Assembly: GCF_018873765.1 (NCBI RefSeq)
Contig: NC_057921.1
Span: forward strand, 64,469,557-64,533,556
From: Telopea speciosissima
Lineage: Eukaryota > Streptophyta > Magnoliopsida > Proteales > Proteaceae
Direction of reading: 5' to 3'
Length of the DNA: 64,000 nucleotides
Shown here: positions 1 to 11,261 of the stretch, piece by piece
Layout of the letters: every line of letters starts with the position of its first letter
How positions within the stretch are numbered: the first letter of the stretch is position 1
Notes under the pieces: generated by a model
Seen by the model: only the letters and a program-made list of their open reading frames with translations
Database searches by the model: none
What the model was told of the DNA's origin: nothing
Position numbers and translations under genes: made by a program

Positions 1-1118
1 ATAGTTGTTTTGTCCTCTTACTTGAAAGTTTTATGAGAGACTTAAGTGTAATGTATTCTATCACTCAGGGGTTTACATGTTATTTTTAACTGTTGTTGAA
101 CTTATTGTTAATTAATGTTATTTTTTGGATAAATAATACCATACATTAATTTTAGATGAGTTAGATTCTTCTTGTGCAATCACAATGGTAAACACTCTAT
201 AAGATCACACCCACTCAACATGAGAAATTGTTAGATGACATTCTACAAATACATAATTAAGGATGAGAGAGACACAATTCATCACTATTAACCAACGGTT
301 TTAGGGTTTTAGAATCCCCAAAATCATGTCATATTCTCTCTTTGGTTTTGTGAGCGTCTTTTGGGGTTTTAGAATACCCATAATCATGGCACTCTCTCTC
401 TAATTTGAGAGCTGGGGTTTTTGAAACTCTAATTCGGGAAGAACGTCTCCGCTGCGTTGATCTATGTTGCCCATGCAGAATAGCCAGTTCTAGTGCTACA
501 ATCATTTGAAGAACTAGTACTATAGGTTTTGAGGTTACTCTAAGCCCCATTATATGTATTTGATCAAACACGTATTGCGTGTAGGATGCAAATTTTTGTC
601 AAATATTCTCCATCACCAACAATTGTTCCTCTGTGCCACCATTGATATGGCATGGGAGATGTGACGAGCGGTGTGTAAAAGGCCCTGGAACGAATTCATT
701 GCCATATGGATGGCTGACATTTACCAGAGATTCCAGCTTTATGTAAGTGAGTTATAGTCTACAATCTGAACTGAGGACGGCTTTTTGGAGTTAGCTCACC
801 CTTGTGGGATAACGACCCTTTGTTCCGTCCATTGTAGCATATGTGTCGCCCAGGGCATGAGGGTTTGGGCTATTTTTATAAGATGTCTCTTTAAAGTGAA
901 AGTGGAATTCATCCTTAGGTTTTTTTTTATTTTGTTTCTATTCATCTAGATCTCTTCTTTGTTTCATCTATTTTTTTAGATCCTCCTTTTTTTTCCAAGC
1001 AAAGAGAAGGGTAAGGGTCTTTTTCGATGGATCTCTCTTGTTCCTGTTTAGTACCCTTTGTTTCGAAAGTCTTTCTATTTCTACATCCATTTTTTCTTCA
1101 TTTTGCCATTTTCATATA
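1..1118. other. intergenic, no gene seen
   Basis: AT-rich sequence with only short, low-complexity open frames on both strands. No splice-linked coding pattern, RNA gene or complete repeat boundary was recognised. A near-direct repeat of about 50 bases containing a 'ttagggttttagaat' type motif lies around 295-400. Confidence 0.5.
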
Positions 1119-1190
1119 GGGGGAAGAGAGAGAGAGAGACTCATGGGAGTGTTGATATATGACACACTACCTGACAGAAAACTACTTCCC
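1119..1190 (-). repeat. MITE fragment, family A
   Basis: Read on the minus strand, this stretch begins GGGAAGTAGTTTTCTGT and continues to a CACTCCCATGAGTCTCT segment. The same two blocks, in the same order, occur in the palindromic element at 20258-20426 and in the fragment at 20734-20825. It is therefore probably a partial copy of that hairpin MITE. Only one end is present here, so the other boundary is unclear. Confidence 0.5.
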
Positions 1191-1957
1191 AATATTCAAT
1201 ATCAGGCTATACTTAATTTGGGTTTCCACATTCGTAGCGTAAAGCAAATATGGATTGAGGCGGAAGAGGGAGAGAAAGAAAAAAGATCGTTATTTGTTTC
1301 AGTGTAAAATAATGAGAACAAGAAAATTTTCCGGTAAAATCGTAAAAACTGATTTTTTACTACTTTCTTAACTATCTATATTTTCATGAGAGAAGGCTTT
1401 GCATGGGGATCACACATTTTTCATATTTTACCCTGAAAAAATTTACACATTATTTGATCGTATAGTTTTCAATATCTAGCTTATGCATCTGTAGATACCA
1501 TCCCAATTATGGTTTTCACAACCATATGATGAGGCTTCATTCTTAGTTAAGGTTAACCTATGGGCCTTAACAACAGCTCTAAAAGCCACCGACACATAAT
1601 AATCCTCTTTAAACAGTATGTCAACATCCAACACCATCCTCATCAAATATCAAATGTCGAAACCTTATCATGTCCTTATACAAGAACCGTCCAAGGCCTT
1701 GTAGGACCACTCACATGGAATCCACTCCTCCTGTGGATCCCACAATAGAGAATGGAAATAAACAACAAGATGATATTCCAAGGACCTGGCTCTTCTCCAG
1801 CCGTAACGGGAGCTGGAGGTTTTTTTCCAGCGCTCGAAAACCCCCCAAAAAACAGGAAGGGGAATGGTGTTTTGGCAAGATTGGACCCTCTAGTTCCAGC
1901 CACGGCTAGAGGAAATCCTCTTCCATATTCCAGAGCTTCATAAGAAATGGTGATATT

Positions 1958-2520
1958 GCAGAGTTTTTAAAGCAACTAAAATATGGAAAACGATCAAAAC
2001 CCTACTAGATAGAATTGAGGAAATTGAGGGGATAAAAATCCAACACGGACTTGCATGAGATCGACAAATAAACATGCGATAAGAAGATGTTTCCTCTCAA
2101 TTACATTGCCTGTACTTGACGTCAAGTACATCTAACAAAGGAGGTAGAAATGACTACCCTATCCCCTACCCGAACACATTGCCCGAGGTGGGGTCCACCT
2201 CCTTCTATTAGATTTACTTTACCTCACGTACGGGCAGTGTAATTGAGAGGATAAAAATTCACACCTAGACACACAAGCGAGCAAAAGTACCACATTACTC
2301 CCATGGAAAGGCAGAAATCCCACTCAGGGCGATGTTTGTGTGCATGCAGGGCTCTAGAGGCCCAAGCAGCGATCTATTTCCCATTTATGACGAACATAGC
2401 AATGCCACAAATAGGGAAGAGAAGCAGGCAACAAGGTTATATTCCAGAGTTTGAAAGCAACTAAGATATAGACTTGCATGAGATCGACAAGTAAAGATGC
2501 TATGAGGAGTTGCTTCCATT
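1958..2520. repeat. duplicated segment around a MITE-like insertion
   Basis: A block ending in a 'gacttgcatgagatcgaca' motif followed by 'aagatg' type sequence occurs near 1960-2095 and again near 2437-2517 in the same orientation. Both contain an 'attgcagag/attccagag' and 'agcaactaa' stretch in front of the motif. The sequence between the copies includes the inverted repeat at 2094-2250. It looks like an old segmental duplication. No coding content was seen. Confidence 0.4.
2090..2255. mobile_element. hairpin-type MITE, family B (degraded)
   Basis: The motif CTCTCAATTACATTGCC at 2094-2110 is answered by its inverse near 2228-2245 (the minus strand reads CTCTCAATTACACTGCC). The interior carries 'atgactaccctatcccctacc' and 'cattgcccgagg' type sequence, which matches in inverted form the core of the better preserved hairpin at 16609-16779. 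The two are therefore probably members of one non-autonomous family. No target duplication could be fixed. Confidence 0.5.
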
Positions 2521-2789
2521 ACCCTTAAGGTTCATACTAAAAATTCATGTTCTCAGAAAACCCCCAAATTTCTAAATTACAGTGGTTGATGATCCACTCA
2601 TCCAAAATAAGAATTTATATGACCTTAACGCAGCAATGCTCAAAACAAGAACAAGAGAAAAAGATAAACAAGAACTACTAATCTTATCGATCTAATCGCC
2701 CAACTAGAAAACAAAATCGAAGACCATAATAAGTAGAGCAGTAAAAGCCTGTAGAGATTCGAACACCACAGTCGAGATCAAGAACTTCC

Positions 2790-3497
2790 TCAAACCTTCT
2801 CCTTATAACCGTAGTATTTCTTTAAACATCTGGGGAGGTAAACGGGCAATAAGAAGCCAAAGAGATTGAAGGACCATAACCCTAGATTTGCCACTGCAAG
2901 CGCTCTCCCAAAATAAACTCTCCTGATTGATCCACCAGAACCCTCACCCGCCTTTCCGATCTCAGCTTTCAACCAATCAAGAAGCGTGAACATCCTCATC
3001 GAATTGTAAAATACCGGCACAAAAGCCCTGATCGGAAGCGAGAAGCCGAGGCTAAATGTTAAACCTTCCACGAAAACTTGGCTGGATAGAAGGAAGACGT
3101 GAGGAGCGGCTGCTTTGATACCCTCCTTGTCGCCTTCTAAGATTCCTTCGAAGATGTAAGCAATAGGGAGTAAAAGCCCAATCACGGCTGCTAGGGAGAC
3201 GTAGAGACTCAGAATCTTATTGGTCTGGCCAAAAACTGGGGGGTCAGGGTAAGGACCCAGAAGAGGGAAGGCAAACTTGGAGAGGAAGAAGACATAGATA
3301 AGGGTGAAGAATGCGAAAGCCAAGTCTTCTATGCTTACCATTCCACTCGCTGAGAAGACGATGATGACGGCGAGAGCATTGAGTTGTCGGAATGATAAGA
3401 AACCTCTGCGGGTGCTCTGTTTTTGCGATTTCTGCTCCACTTCTTCTTCTTTGGCAAGACGAATGTCGCTAGCTGTTGGACCAATTCCCCCAGACAT
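2790..3497 (-). CDS. multi-pass membrane protein (DUF7733-like), 235 aa
   Basis: Intronless gene. The start is placed at the ATG at 3495-3497 (MSGGIGPTASD...) because the upstream 18 codons of the open frame look like 5' leader sequence. The protein has a charged N-terminus with a basic turn (STRRGFLSFRQ), then five hydrophobic stretches at about residues 38-54, 58-76, 94-117, 131-155 and 200-220, and a basic tail KKYYGYKEKV. This fits a small polytopic membrane protein. The SGG-GPT-SDI start and FLSFRQLNALAV segment resemble a plant-conserved uncharacterised family that I recall as DUF7733; that label is from memory. Its biochemical role is unknown. It stands alone, with no neighbouring gene in the same direction. 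A perfect ABRE/G-box core (3859-3867) lies about 360 bases upstream. Confidence 0.85.
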   Translation of the reverse strand: MSGGIGPTASDIRLAKEEEVEQKSQKQSTRRGFLSFRQLNALAVIIVFSASGMVSIEDLAFAFFTLIYVFFLSKFAFPLLGPYPDPPVFGQTNKILSLYVSLAAVIGLLLPIAYIFEGILEGDKEGIKAAAPHVFLLSSQVFVEGLTFSLGFSLPIRAFVPVFYNSMRMFTLLDWLKAEIGKAGEGSGGSIRRVYFGRALAVANLGLWSFNLFGFLLPVYLPRCLKKYYGYKEKV

Positions 3498-3858
3498 TTT
3501 GAGAAGCACTAACCCTGAGAAGGAGTTTTGTTTTATTTTTTCTGAATTCAAGGGTGATTTCTATGGATTCTAGTCGAAGAAGAAGAAGAAGATGATTTTG
3601 GGAATTGGGGAGGAAGTAAGAATCTACAATAAACAGTGATTAAGCTTTTTCTTCTGAGAAGGTCTGGTCCAAGACGAGACACGATAGGGGTGAAGTCCGG
3701 TGAGCGAGAAGTTACGAGTTGTAAGAACAAACGAAGAGAAAAATGGGGGAAATGGAGGAGTTCCTGTGAAGAACGGGAAATCAGCGATCGAAACAAAATG
3801 TCAAGGGATAAGGTAGTCAACGTGTCGTTTTTTCAAGGGTTTGGTATTAACAATAAGA

Positions 3859-3867
3859 ACACGTGTC
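3859..3867. promoter_or_regulatory. G-box/ABRE core ACACGTGTC
   Basis: A palindromic ACACGTGTC lies about 360 bases upstream of the membrane-protein start codon on the minus strand. A second ACGTGTC, followed by GTT, sits near 3821-3827. bZIP and bHLH factors bind such cores in plants. Function here is inferred only from motif and position. Confidence 0.35.
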
Positions 3868-4478
3868 ATTCAAAGAGAACATTTGATCCAGTTTTGCGAG
3901 TTGCATGGACGTTTTGAATAGAACAGGATTGAGATGAGGCCCGAGGTTGAGCGATCATCTTGTTTCACATGCCATTACGTGGATTTCATGTCAATTCAAT
4001 GGTTGATTGAAAAATCTAATCATTTCAAAATTTAGAAATGTCAAGTGGTCAATCAGCTCTTCTACCAACCATTAGATCAACATGAAATCCACATGATGGC
4101 TTATGAGTTGAGCGGTGCCACTCAACCTTAGGCCGCAAATGAGCTTGATTCAAATAACTCGTTATTGAATTAAGACAACACTTCCATCCAAACTCTCTCT
4201 CTCTCTCTCAACCCTCTTGGTTTTTTGATATTTTCTCTCTCCTTCCTGGCCATGTAGATCGATGCATGAATTGTGAAATTAGTTTTTTTTATGTTGGTTT
4301 CTCTCCTAAACCTCTTGGCTCTTTGATATTTTTCTCTTTTAACATCCCGACCATTTAGACATGTATATGAATTATGAGGCACTCTCTTGTTAGTCTCTCC
4401 TATGTTTCTTGGTTTTAGCGTGGAGATATCAATATATCATATATGTGGGTCATGCTAAGATCCCTTCCCTCAACATAA
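3868..4478. other. intergenic with degenerate ~100-bp direct repeats
   Basis: No gene seen. Between about 4190 and 4440 a CT-rich stretch ((ct)n at 4194-4210) is followed by two imperfect copies, about 100 bases apart, of a segment containing 'ctcttggttttttgatattttctct' like sequence and 'atgaatt.tga'. The open frame on the minus strand here is a product of this repeat. Confidence 0.4.
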
Positions 4479-4487
4479 AATAAAAAA
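4479..4487. repeat. 9-bp target site duplication, left copy
   Basis: AATAAAAAA directly abuts the left terminal inverted repeat of the element at 4488-5801 and is repeated at 5802-5810. Confidence 0.7.
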
Positions 4488-5801
4488 GGGTTATTTTCAA
4501 ATGTCCCCCTAAAAATGGTCAGATTTATAGTTGCCTTCCTAAATTTTCATTAATTTCACATACACCCCAGCTTTCCAAACTAAATATCACTATAGTCCCT
4601 ACCGTTAGTCAGAGATGTTATATCATAACAGATCCCAATTTTTTAATATTGATGGACCATTATGCCCATTTGATTTTAAAAAATTGATCATATAAAAAAC
4701 CTTTTTTTTTTTTTAATTTTATAAGAATAACGAATCGGAGAGGGAATATTCCCTCTCCTTCTTCCTCAAATCGCAAAACAGAGATTGTTAGGGTTTTTTT
4801 AAACGCTACTGCCGCCCCTTGCGGTGGCCGAATCAGGAGGCGGCGGTCTCAGAAGGACACGGCGAACGACGGATGTCCACCGGCGACCACGATGCCGGCC
4901 TCAGATGCAGGTAAAACAACCGGTAACCAAGAGGGTTTGGGTTCGGGTGTTACAGCAGAGTTCGAAGAAGAAAGTAAGTCATGGAGACTCACATTGGAAG
5001 AAGAGGAAGAGGAGGAATTCAATTCTACCCCTCTTGATTTTCTCATGGAAAACTCAGGAATCTGCCGAGGTATCAGTTTGGAAAATTGAATGTCTTCTTG
5101 ATCAAAAGAAGAGAAAGGGAAAAGAGAGGGAGGTCTTGGAGCCTGGTTCAGTTGCAGAATTTTTCAACTCGGTCAAGATTAAACAGCAACAGTTAGTAAC
5201 CCCCAACTCTATTGAATCCAGGCCAAGGAAACTTCAGCAAATAAGTATTAATTTAACAATAGATTACTGAAATTGATTCAAGGGGACAAAGGAGTTGCAG
5301 ATCTGGTTCGCAAATTGGTTCTCAATAATGACGAAAGCTCTGGATCTTGGACTTGGAGATTAAATTTGCAACTCAGGTTCCTACTAGATGCAAGCATTTA
5401 ATCATACCAGAAAATAAGATGTACAAAGATGAAAAATTTTGCAACTGAACCAGGCGATGAACATTGAAAAATTCTAATTCAAGAACTCATCTTCCCCAAA
5501 CCCTAAACGATTTGGGGAAGTTGAGTTGCAAGTTTGTTTTTTTTTTTTTTTTTTAGGTAAGGTCATTTTGGTCATTTTACCTTATTCAGGGGGCAGAATG
5601 GTCCATCAAAGTTCAAAAACTGGGATCCGTTATGTTATAACGTCTTTGTCTAACGGCAGAGACAATAGTGGTATTTAATTTAGAAAATAGGAGTTCACGT
5701 GAATTTAATTTAGAAAATAGGAGTTCACGTGAAATTAATAAAAAGATAGTTGGAGACACTATTTTCAGGGGGTTGGGGGGGGGGGCATTTAAAAATAATC
5801 C
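4488..5801. mobile_element. MULE-like element with long TIRs (possible Pack-MULE)
   Basis: Long inverted repeats of roughly 230 bp bound this 1314-bp element. The left end reads GGGTTATTTTCAAATGTCCCCC and the right end, on the minus strand, GGATTATTTTTAAATGCCCCC. Both arms continue through matching segments such as CGTTA...GATGTTATAACA and GGACCATT(A/C)TG. A 9-bp direct duplication (AATAAAAAA at 4479-4487 and 5802-5810) flanks it, which is the size expected for Mutator-like transposition. No transposase reading frame is present. The interior (about 4740-5550) is GC-richer and codon-like, with a 148-codon open frame at 4824-5270 and stretches such as GDKGVADLVRKLVLNN in another frame, so it may hold captured gene fragments. 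A 29-bp tandem duplication lies inside the right arm at about 5671-5728. Confidence 0.75.
4824..5270 (+). pseudogene. open frame inside the MULE-like element, possible captured sequence
   Basis: A 148-codon basic open frame lies inside the element. Its only clear composition features are an N-terminal Gly/Arg run and Lys/Glu-rich stretches, and I recognise no domain. The overlapping frame at 4892-5089 contains DAGKTTGNQEGLGSG and an acidic run (EEEEEEEF), and a plausible donor (GCAG|GTAAAA) lies at about 4909-4914. The interior could thus be a captured, partly spliced gene fragment. No function is proposed. Confidence 0.3.
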
Positions 5802-5810
5802 AATAAAAAA

Positions 5811-6281
5811 AGATAGCCATTGGTAGGGGTGTCAATTGGTCCAGCCTTTTCACCCAAAAATAAATAAATAAATAAAAAGAATCTATTTATTGGGTCTGGT
5901 TGGTTTCGATCGAATCTAAACAGTCCCCACCAATTTAAGACGCTGCATTGTTTTTGCCCATTTAGATAATCATTCCTAGGCCAGTGCACGGATGCTTTGC
6001 TATTCAGACGATTGGTTATTGATTCATAATTGAGCTCAAGGTCATCGGAATTGACTAATTGGGCTATAAATTATCCTTAAACGGACTATAAATAGGTTGT
6101 AATCAGGCTAAATGGGCTTAAACTAGCTAATCAGACTACAAAGGTCAGTCCCGGTCAGGCGATTGTTAAGCCACTACCTTGCATCATGAACGGTCAATTA
6201 TTAATCGATCAAGCCGATCTCGGGTTCAATTGGTTGGTTCAGGTCAAGTCTATCGGTGCAGGCCAACTTTTGACACTCCTT
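5811..6281. repeat. degenerate dispersed repeat rich in 'caattggt/gatcgatc' motifs
   Basis: No gene seen. The segment 5825-6275 starts with 'ggggtgtcaattggt' and ends 'ttttgacactcctt'. It contains repeated 'gggctataaa', 'taatcgatc' and 'ggttcaatt' motifs. Similar text occurs near 37840-37965, 40885-41260 and 61680-61780, so this is an old dispersed repeat with roughly inverted 'gtgtcaa' ends. Confidence 0.4.
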
Positions 6282-6386
6282 ATTGATGTCACAATAGTTG
6301 GAGACATTTTCAGAACTCCCAAAAACAGACCTCATTGATGTCACAATAGTTGGAGACATATTCAGAACTCACAAAACCAGACCTCA
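6282..6386. repeat. 52-bp tandem duplication
   Basis: Two adjacent copies of a 52-base unit, beginning ATTGATGTCACAATAGTTGG and containing 'gagaca(t)tttcagaactc.caaaa.cagacctc', start at 6282 and 6334. They differ at a few positions. Confidence 0.8.
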
Positions 6387-7762
6387 ATTGTCTATTTTCA
6401 TGGTTTTTCGATTTTTCCTGTCTAAAATATCTATTCTTGTTCAAAGTTGGGAGGATGTATTGTAATATCTCAAATATTGGTACACATGCATAGACATACA
6501 AAGTTGCATGCCAATACAATATATATTTAATTAAAGGGAATAAAAACACTACCTGGGCGCAACAATCATTTCGTATGCCTCTGTGTCTGGACGCAAGGTT
6601 AACGAACCGCACACACCTAGATACCGTTCTCTTTCTCTTAATTAAATTAAACTCTGAAATTTGACACGTGATTAATCTAGACTCTAGACTATATCCTTTC
6701 TATCAAATGGTTGAAATGGGCGCATCATCTATCAAGTGGCATTATAGATGCCTTTGCAAGTTTGGAAAAGTAGTAAACCCTTGTAACAGTAATATTTTAC
6801 CAATAAATGGAAAAGTGGATTGCTTTTGCTTCGCAAGCGTTGTAGTCTTGTAGACACACAATTTAGATCCTCGTCTACAATAGACCGTATGCCAATTGCC
6901 AACAAGGGTAGGCTCTTTGCCAATTGCCAACATGGGTGGAACGTGGATCATTTGCATGGAAGGGAGTGGGGGTTCCCAATTTTTGGTTGTGCATCTATTA
7001 TGCGGATTTGAGTCCTTTGTAGCATGACACAGTGTGTAACACACCATCCGACGGCCCTGCAGGGTGTTAAGTTTCGTGCCCGAATAGACAGAGCCTTGGA
7101 TGTGCGCTACAGAAGAGCCCAACGCCTATTATACAGCCTCCATTTGGGAGGACCTTTAAGAAGGCTTGTACTCAGATATCCACATCCATTACCCAATGTA
7201 TTAGAAAACTACATGACTCATCCCAGCTAGGTTCGACACATCTGAATCATCAAGTTTTGAGGAGAAAAAGTGGAGTAAATGAACATGGTTTTCCAATTAT
7301 GATTCAAATGTGTAGTGGCATATTCTCTTCAGATCCAGATTCTGTACCAACAAACCAGTTAAAAAAAGAATCCTGATCCTAGTCTCAATTAAGATGTACT
7401 GTCTTGATATCCTCAACTACAACCTAGTATGGATATACAGGTTATCATAAAAAATGAATATACATACCTGTAGAAACCAAAAGGAAACATTAGCAAAGGA
7501 ACTACAGAGAAGCAAAACTGTAACCTCATCAAAACTCTATGAAGCAAAATTATTACAGCTATAAAATTTTGCCACAACAAGAAAATGACTAAAAAAAATC
7601 TGTTACCACACCCAAAAATAAATGATCTCAAAAAAATATACCCTCTGGACCTTTTTCTTTTGCCCACTCTTTCCTAAACCAGAAGACCTTTGAATAAATC
7701 TAGAAGGTCTGAAAAAGATTTTACTGTGATAAAAATGCACATTGGTAAACAGATTAGACAAA
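6387..7762. other. intergenic, no gene seen
   Basis: Open frames of up to about 126 codons exist on both strands (for example 6742-7122 minus), but they overlap each other in several frames, lack recognisable domains and show no splice context. I see no supported gene. It lies downstream of the NST1-like exons. Confidence 0.4.
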
Positions 7763-8147
7763 AGGTTTTATGGACTCCCATACATAGAGTATCTATGGAT
7801 GACCCACTTAATTGTGCCAAGTGAATAACCATTCAATATCTAGAGCATGATCTGGACTGGTCTCTTGCCAAAATTCAAAGCTAAATTCAAACATATACCC
7901 TCCAATTAATGTCATGTACCTTCCTAGCAGACTAAGCTTTGTCATGCATCCTCTTGATAGTCTTGGATTTCAGAAAATTTAATTTTTGCCACTTGGCCAA
8001 TTCCAATTGAGCTAGTACATGACATGTGAGCAGGGGGACCTTTGGGTCTACCTCTACAAAATTTCAGTCCCCATCAAACCTGCTATGTGGTACAAATAGG
8101 TGGGCCATCCATAGATACCCCATGGACGCGTCCCGTCCATAAAACCT
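7763..8147. mobile_element. short TIR element next to the NST1-like stop codon
   Basis: The left end AGGTTTTATGGAC...GTATCTATGGATGACCCA is mirrored at the right end; on the minus strand from 8147 it reads AGGTTTTATGGAC...GTATCTATGGATGGCCCA. This gives a 385-bp non-autonomous DNA element or MITE without coding capacity. A target duplication was not clear. It sits immediately 3' of the NST1-like coding region and could contribute to its 3' UTR. Confidence 0.55.
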
Positions 8148-8170
8148 GCTCCCAAATGAAAAATACTGAC

Positions 8171-9590
8171 TCAAGTACAATTTCTCTGCTTTGGTATATA
8201 CTTTAGTCTATAACCCTTTTCTGGCTTCCCTCTGAACTTGGTTTTAGCAGGTCCCGTGGTTGAGGGCTCAAGACCCACTCCCACTAGCCGGTTTTCAGCA
8301 TTCCCAAGGATGCTGCGTTCGCAACCATCTGATACAAACTGTGCCGGCAGTAACACATCATCATGGTTTTCCAAGCATCCGGCAGGTTCATTTTCCATGC
8401 ATAATACAAGCTTCACATGATCTGCAGCAATCGCCTCCTTCCATCCTGCATGAAGTTTTAATCAAATTAGACACAAGATCTGCAGGGCAGTTTAAGAGAA
8501 ACAAGTAGGCAAAGAAAAGAACATAATCTTACTCTGAGCAAGAAAAGCTTCTGCAGCACGACTGGAAAACATCAGCCCTCTAGAATCTGCATTATCTTTC
8601 AGCAGAATAGGAGAATCTTTCTTACTCCCAGAGCCACTATCATAAATGGCACCATGGGCCAGACAACTCTCACTGGAGGGATTTCGGTCAGTGAATTGGC
8701 AGGAAATCACGTCTGCTTCATCTTCTCTCTTAACAACTTGTATATTTGTGGAAACCCCAGCTTCATGCCTTCCCACTGGCCTCCAAAGCTTGACCATCAG
8801 ACGGTTGGTGCTCCCCTGAGATGAATCAGCCTTGATCGGCTTCTCTAGGATGTGGCTACGCTTTGGTGGTTGTTCTGCTGTACACTGTTCAACAGCAGCA
8901 GTCACAGTTTCACCCTGACGCTGGCTAACACAATCTCCAAGTGTGACAGAGATGGAACCTATCAACAACTCACAGTTCTCGTTTTGATCTGATTGATCTA
9001 CCAAATCTCTTTGTACTCTTGAATTCAAAACCTCTCCTTCGACTTCGGACTTGGTTTTCCGAGTCCATACTTTATGGCCAGTGGCTATAGAAACATTTCT
9101 CTGGTCCCTGTAAACCCCATGCTTCTGCACCCCTCCTGATTTCAATGCATTTTGGCCTGAATGCATACCATTTGGTGTGCTCCTTTGTGGTTTCAGAAGC
9201 TGCCTTCTAGCAACAATTGGTTGCCGTCGGCTACCTTCCTGCTGCATTTTCTGGTCAACATTCTGACAATTGGCTGTGCTTATGTCACCATAAGCCATCT
9301 CAATGTCAGGATCGTTAAATCCGGTCAGACTTCCTGTGTCTGCTTCCACATCAGTCTTCAGATGTCGAACTGGCTCAAGGTAAGGCGTAACAAGATCTAT
9401 CTGTCCTTCCTGAGAATGGAGGTCAGACGCTGCCTCCTGGTTGGTATTTCCTGTGGAAGAAACTATTTCATCCAAGTTATCCGGCGAACCATCCCTAGAA
9501 TCTTCCTTGTCCCCATCAGTCTGCTCTCTTGATTTCTGCTCCTTCTGCCTAAGCTTCTTCAGACGTCTCCTTTCCAAGAGTTCAGCTTGC
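8171..9590 (-). CDS. NST1-like coiled-coil protein, last two exons only (5' partial)
   Basis: Two exons on the minus strand, complement(8171-8445, 8533-9590). The first begins after an acceptor (tttcccaaag at 9600-9591) with a Gln-Ala-Glu-Leu-Leu-Glu-Arg-Arg-Arg-Leu-Lys-Lys helix, a strongly basic/acidic coiled coil typical of plant proteins annotated as stress response protein NST1-like. A long, disordered Ser/Gln-rich middle follows. The donor A|GTAAGA at 8533/8532 and acceptor GCAG|GA at 8446/8445 join in frame to give FLAQ-RWKEAIAADHVKLVL. That conserved C-terminal motif strongly supports the intron. The protein ends with a basic KPEKGYRLKYIPKQRN tail. About 443 residues are encoded. No upstream exon was found before the gypsy element at 10.1 kb or further right, so the locus may be a gene fragment. 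The family function is not established. Confidence 0.7.
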
Positions 9591-10092
9591 CTTTGGGAAA
9601 GAAAGTAAAACCACACCCGGGGGGAGGGGGTTGTCAGTTTTGAAGCATAAAAGCTAAACAATTCAAAAACCCCATAGCAGGGGCCAACCTGGTCAGTAGT
9701 CTGACAAAAACCTATTGGACTGCGTGAGTTGACTCAGTTAAAATGGTGCAAGTTCTGAAGATAAAATGTATACCAGTGCCATAGAACTTCCAACCATGAC
9801 CAACCCACATTGGACTGCAAGTTGAGTTGGTCAAGAAAAAAAGTTACATTTCGGAACTCAAAGGATTAACGATCGAGTTGAAAGATTTCATCTACCCCAC
9901 TTGGGCAGTTTATCTAATGATTGATTCACCTCAGTTCAAATTGCTGATTATAATATCAGGATATGGTGTACATCCAATTTCAAGATTCGCATGAATTGAG
10001 GAGGCAGTCTGGTCTGAGTTTTAAAAAACATATCGATACATGCAAGTACTACAACCGAAAATTGAAGAGAGCTTAGAAATTTTAAGGGAACC
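9591..10092. other. upstream flank or intron of the NST1-like gene
   Basis: The minus-strand frame stays open for 24 codons upstream of the acceptor at 9591, but the text there (poly-Pro and AT-rich) does not look coding. No exon with a matching phase was seen between here and the gypsy LTR. Confidence 0.4.
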
Positions 10093-11261
10093 TGATGAGG
10101 ACATCACTCAAGGATTTAGGACTTATCAGAGGAGACACAGACACATGCAGCCACGTGTCAATTCAGTATGGCTAGATGACCAGTATTAAGTGTATTTTCT
10201 TTTTATTATTTTGTTGTACTTTTATTTGGCCCAGACTATAATCTTATTTTATTGATGTTTTGCTATGTCGTATTTATATGGGATTTTGGGTAGTTATTTT
10301 AGGAAACTACTATTTGGAGGTTTAATATGTAATTACATGGGTAGTTATTTTAGGAAATAACTGTTTTTTGTTGAGTAATGTTATGAGGCCCTTTGTACTT
10401 CATTATGGGAAGACAATGAATGAAGGTATTTGGAATTTGTGAGATAACTCTCTTTTTCTGCAGCGTGAGTGACCCTATGCAATTCTTGGAGTGAATCCGA
10501 GATCTTCTTCTATCTACGCCTCATCTCTTTCAAACTCTATATCTAAAACAAACCATCCCTGTTTGATCCCCCAAATCCATTGTTGTTTGTTCCATCATTA
10601 TTTCCCACAACCTCCATTTGATCTTTCAATTACAGCAGCCCATAAACCCCAATAAATCATACCTGTTTGGCTGGAATAGGACTGATTGTGATGAAAAATA
10701 TGGTATCCCAAATTCTCTTGACCCTCCTTAGTCAAATCTCCAAGAAACTCAATTTTCCCTTCTTGTCTAGACATGATTATTGCTAAATTTGTTACCAATT
10801 CTTGAATCAATCCCAAATTTTCTAACTTCTGTTCCAACTTCAACGCCCAAATACCTTGGATATTGTTCTACCAACAAGGAGGCCTTGAGGACACAATCTT
10901 CGGAGTTAGGTAGTGATTCAACACTTATTCAGCATTCTAATCCATGGGACAACAAAGGTTTCTTTTATTAATTTTCTTTTGCATACTAAGTATGAAATTC
11001 TGCACAAATGATTTGTTTGTTTCTTTATTTATGGCTGTACTTGTTAAGAATTTTTTCATGTATGCTGAGATATATGAGTTGGATACCCTTCCCAACCTTC
11101 CTACCTTTCAATTAGGATAATTTTCTGTTTCCCAAACCTGTCCTAGACTAAATTTGATATCAGAGTATAGTTCCAGCAATTTGTGTCCTCTTAGCTTTCC
11201 CATTTTTCGTATGTCAACCCGTAGTAGAACCCAGTTCCAACCACACTCCTAAATAGGACCA

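Noticed and set aside
3304-3917. Plus- and minus-strand open frames around the 5' end of the membrane-protein gene
   Set aside because: They are antisense or leader-region frames of the 2790-3497 gene with no independent support.
6742-7122. 126-codon minus-strand open frame with overlapping plus-strand frames
   Set aside because: Several frames are open at once, no domain or splice pattern is seen, and the composition looks like chance.
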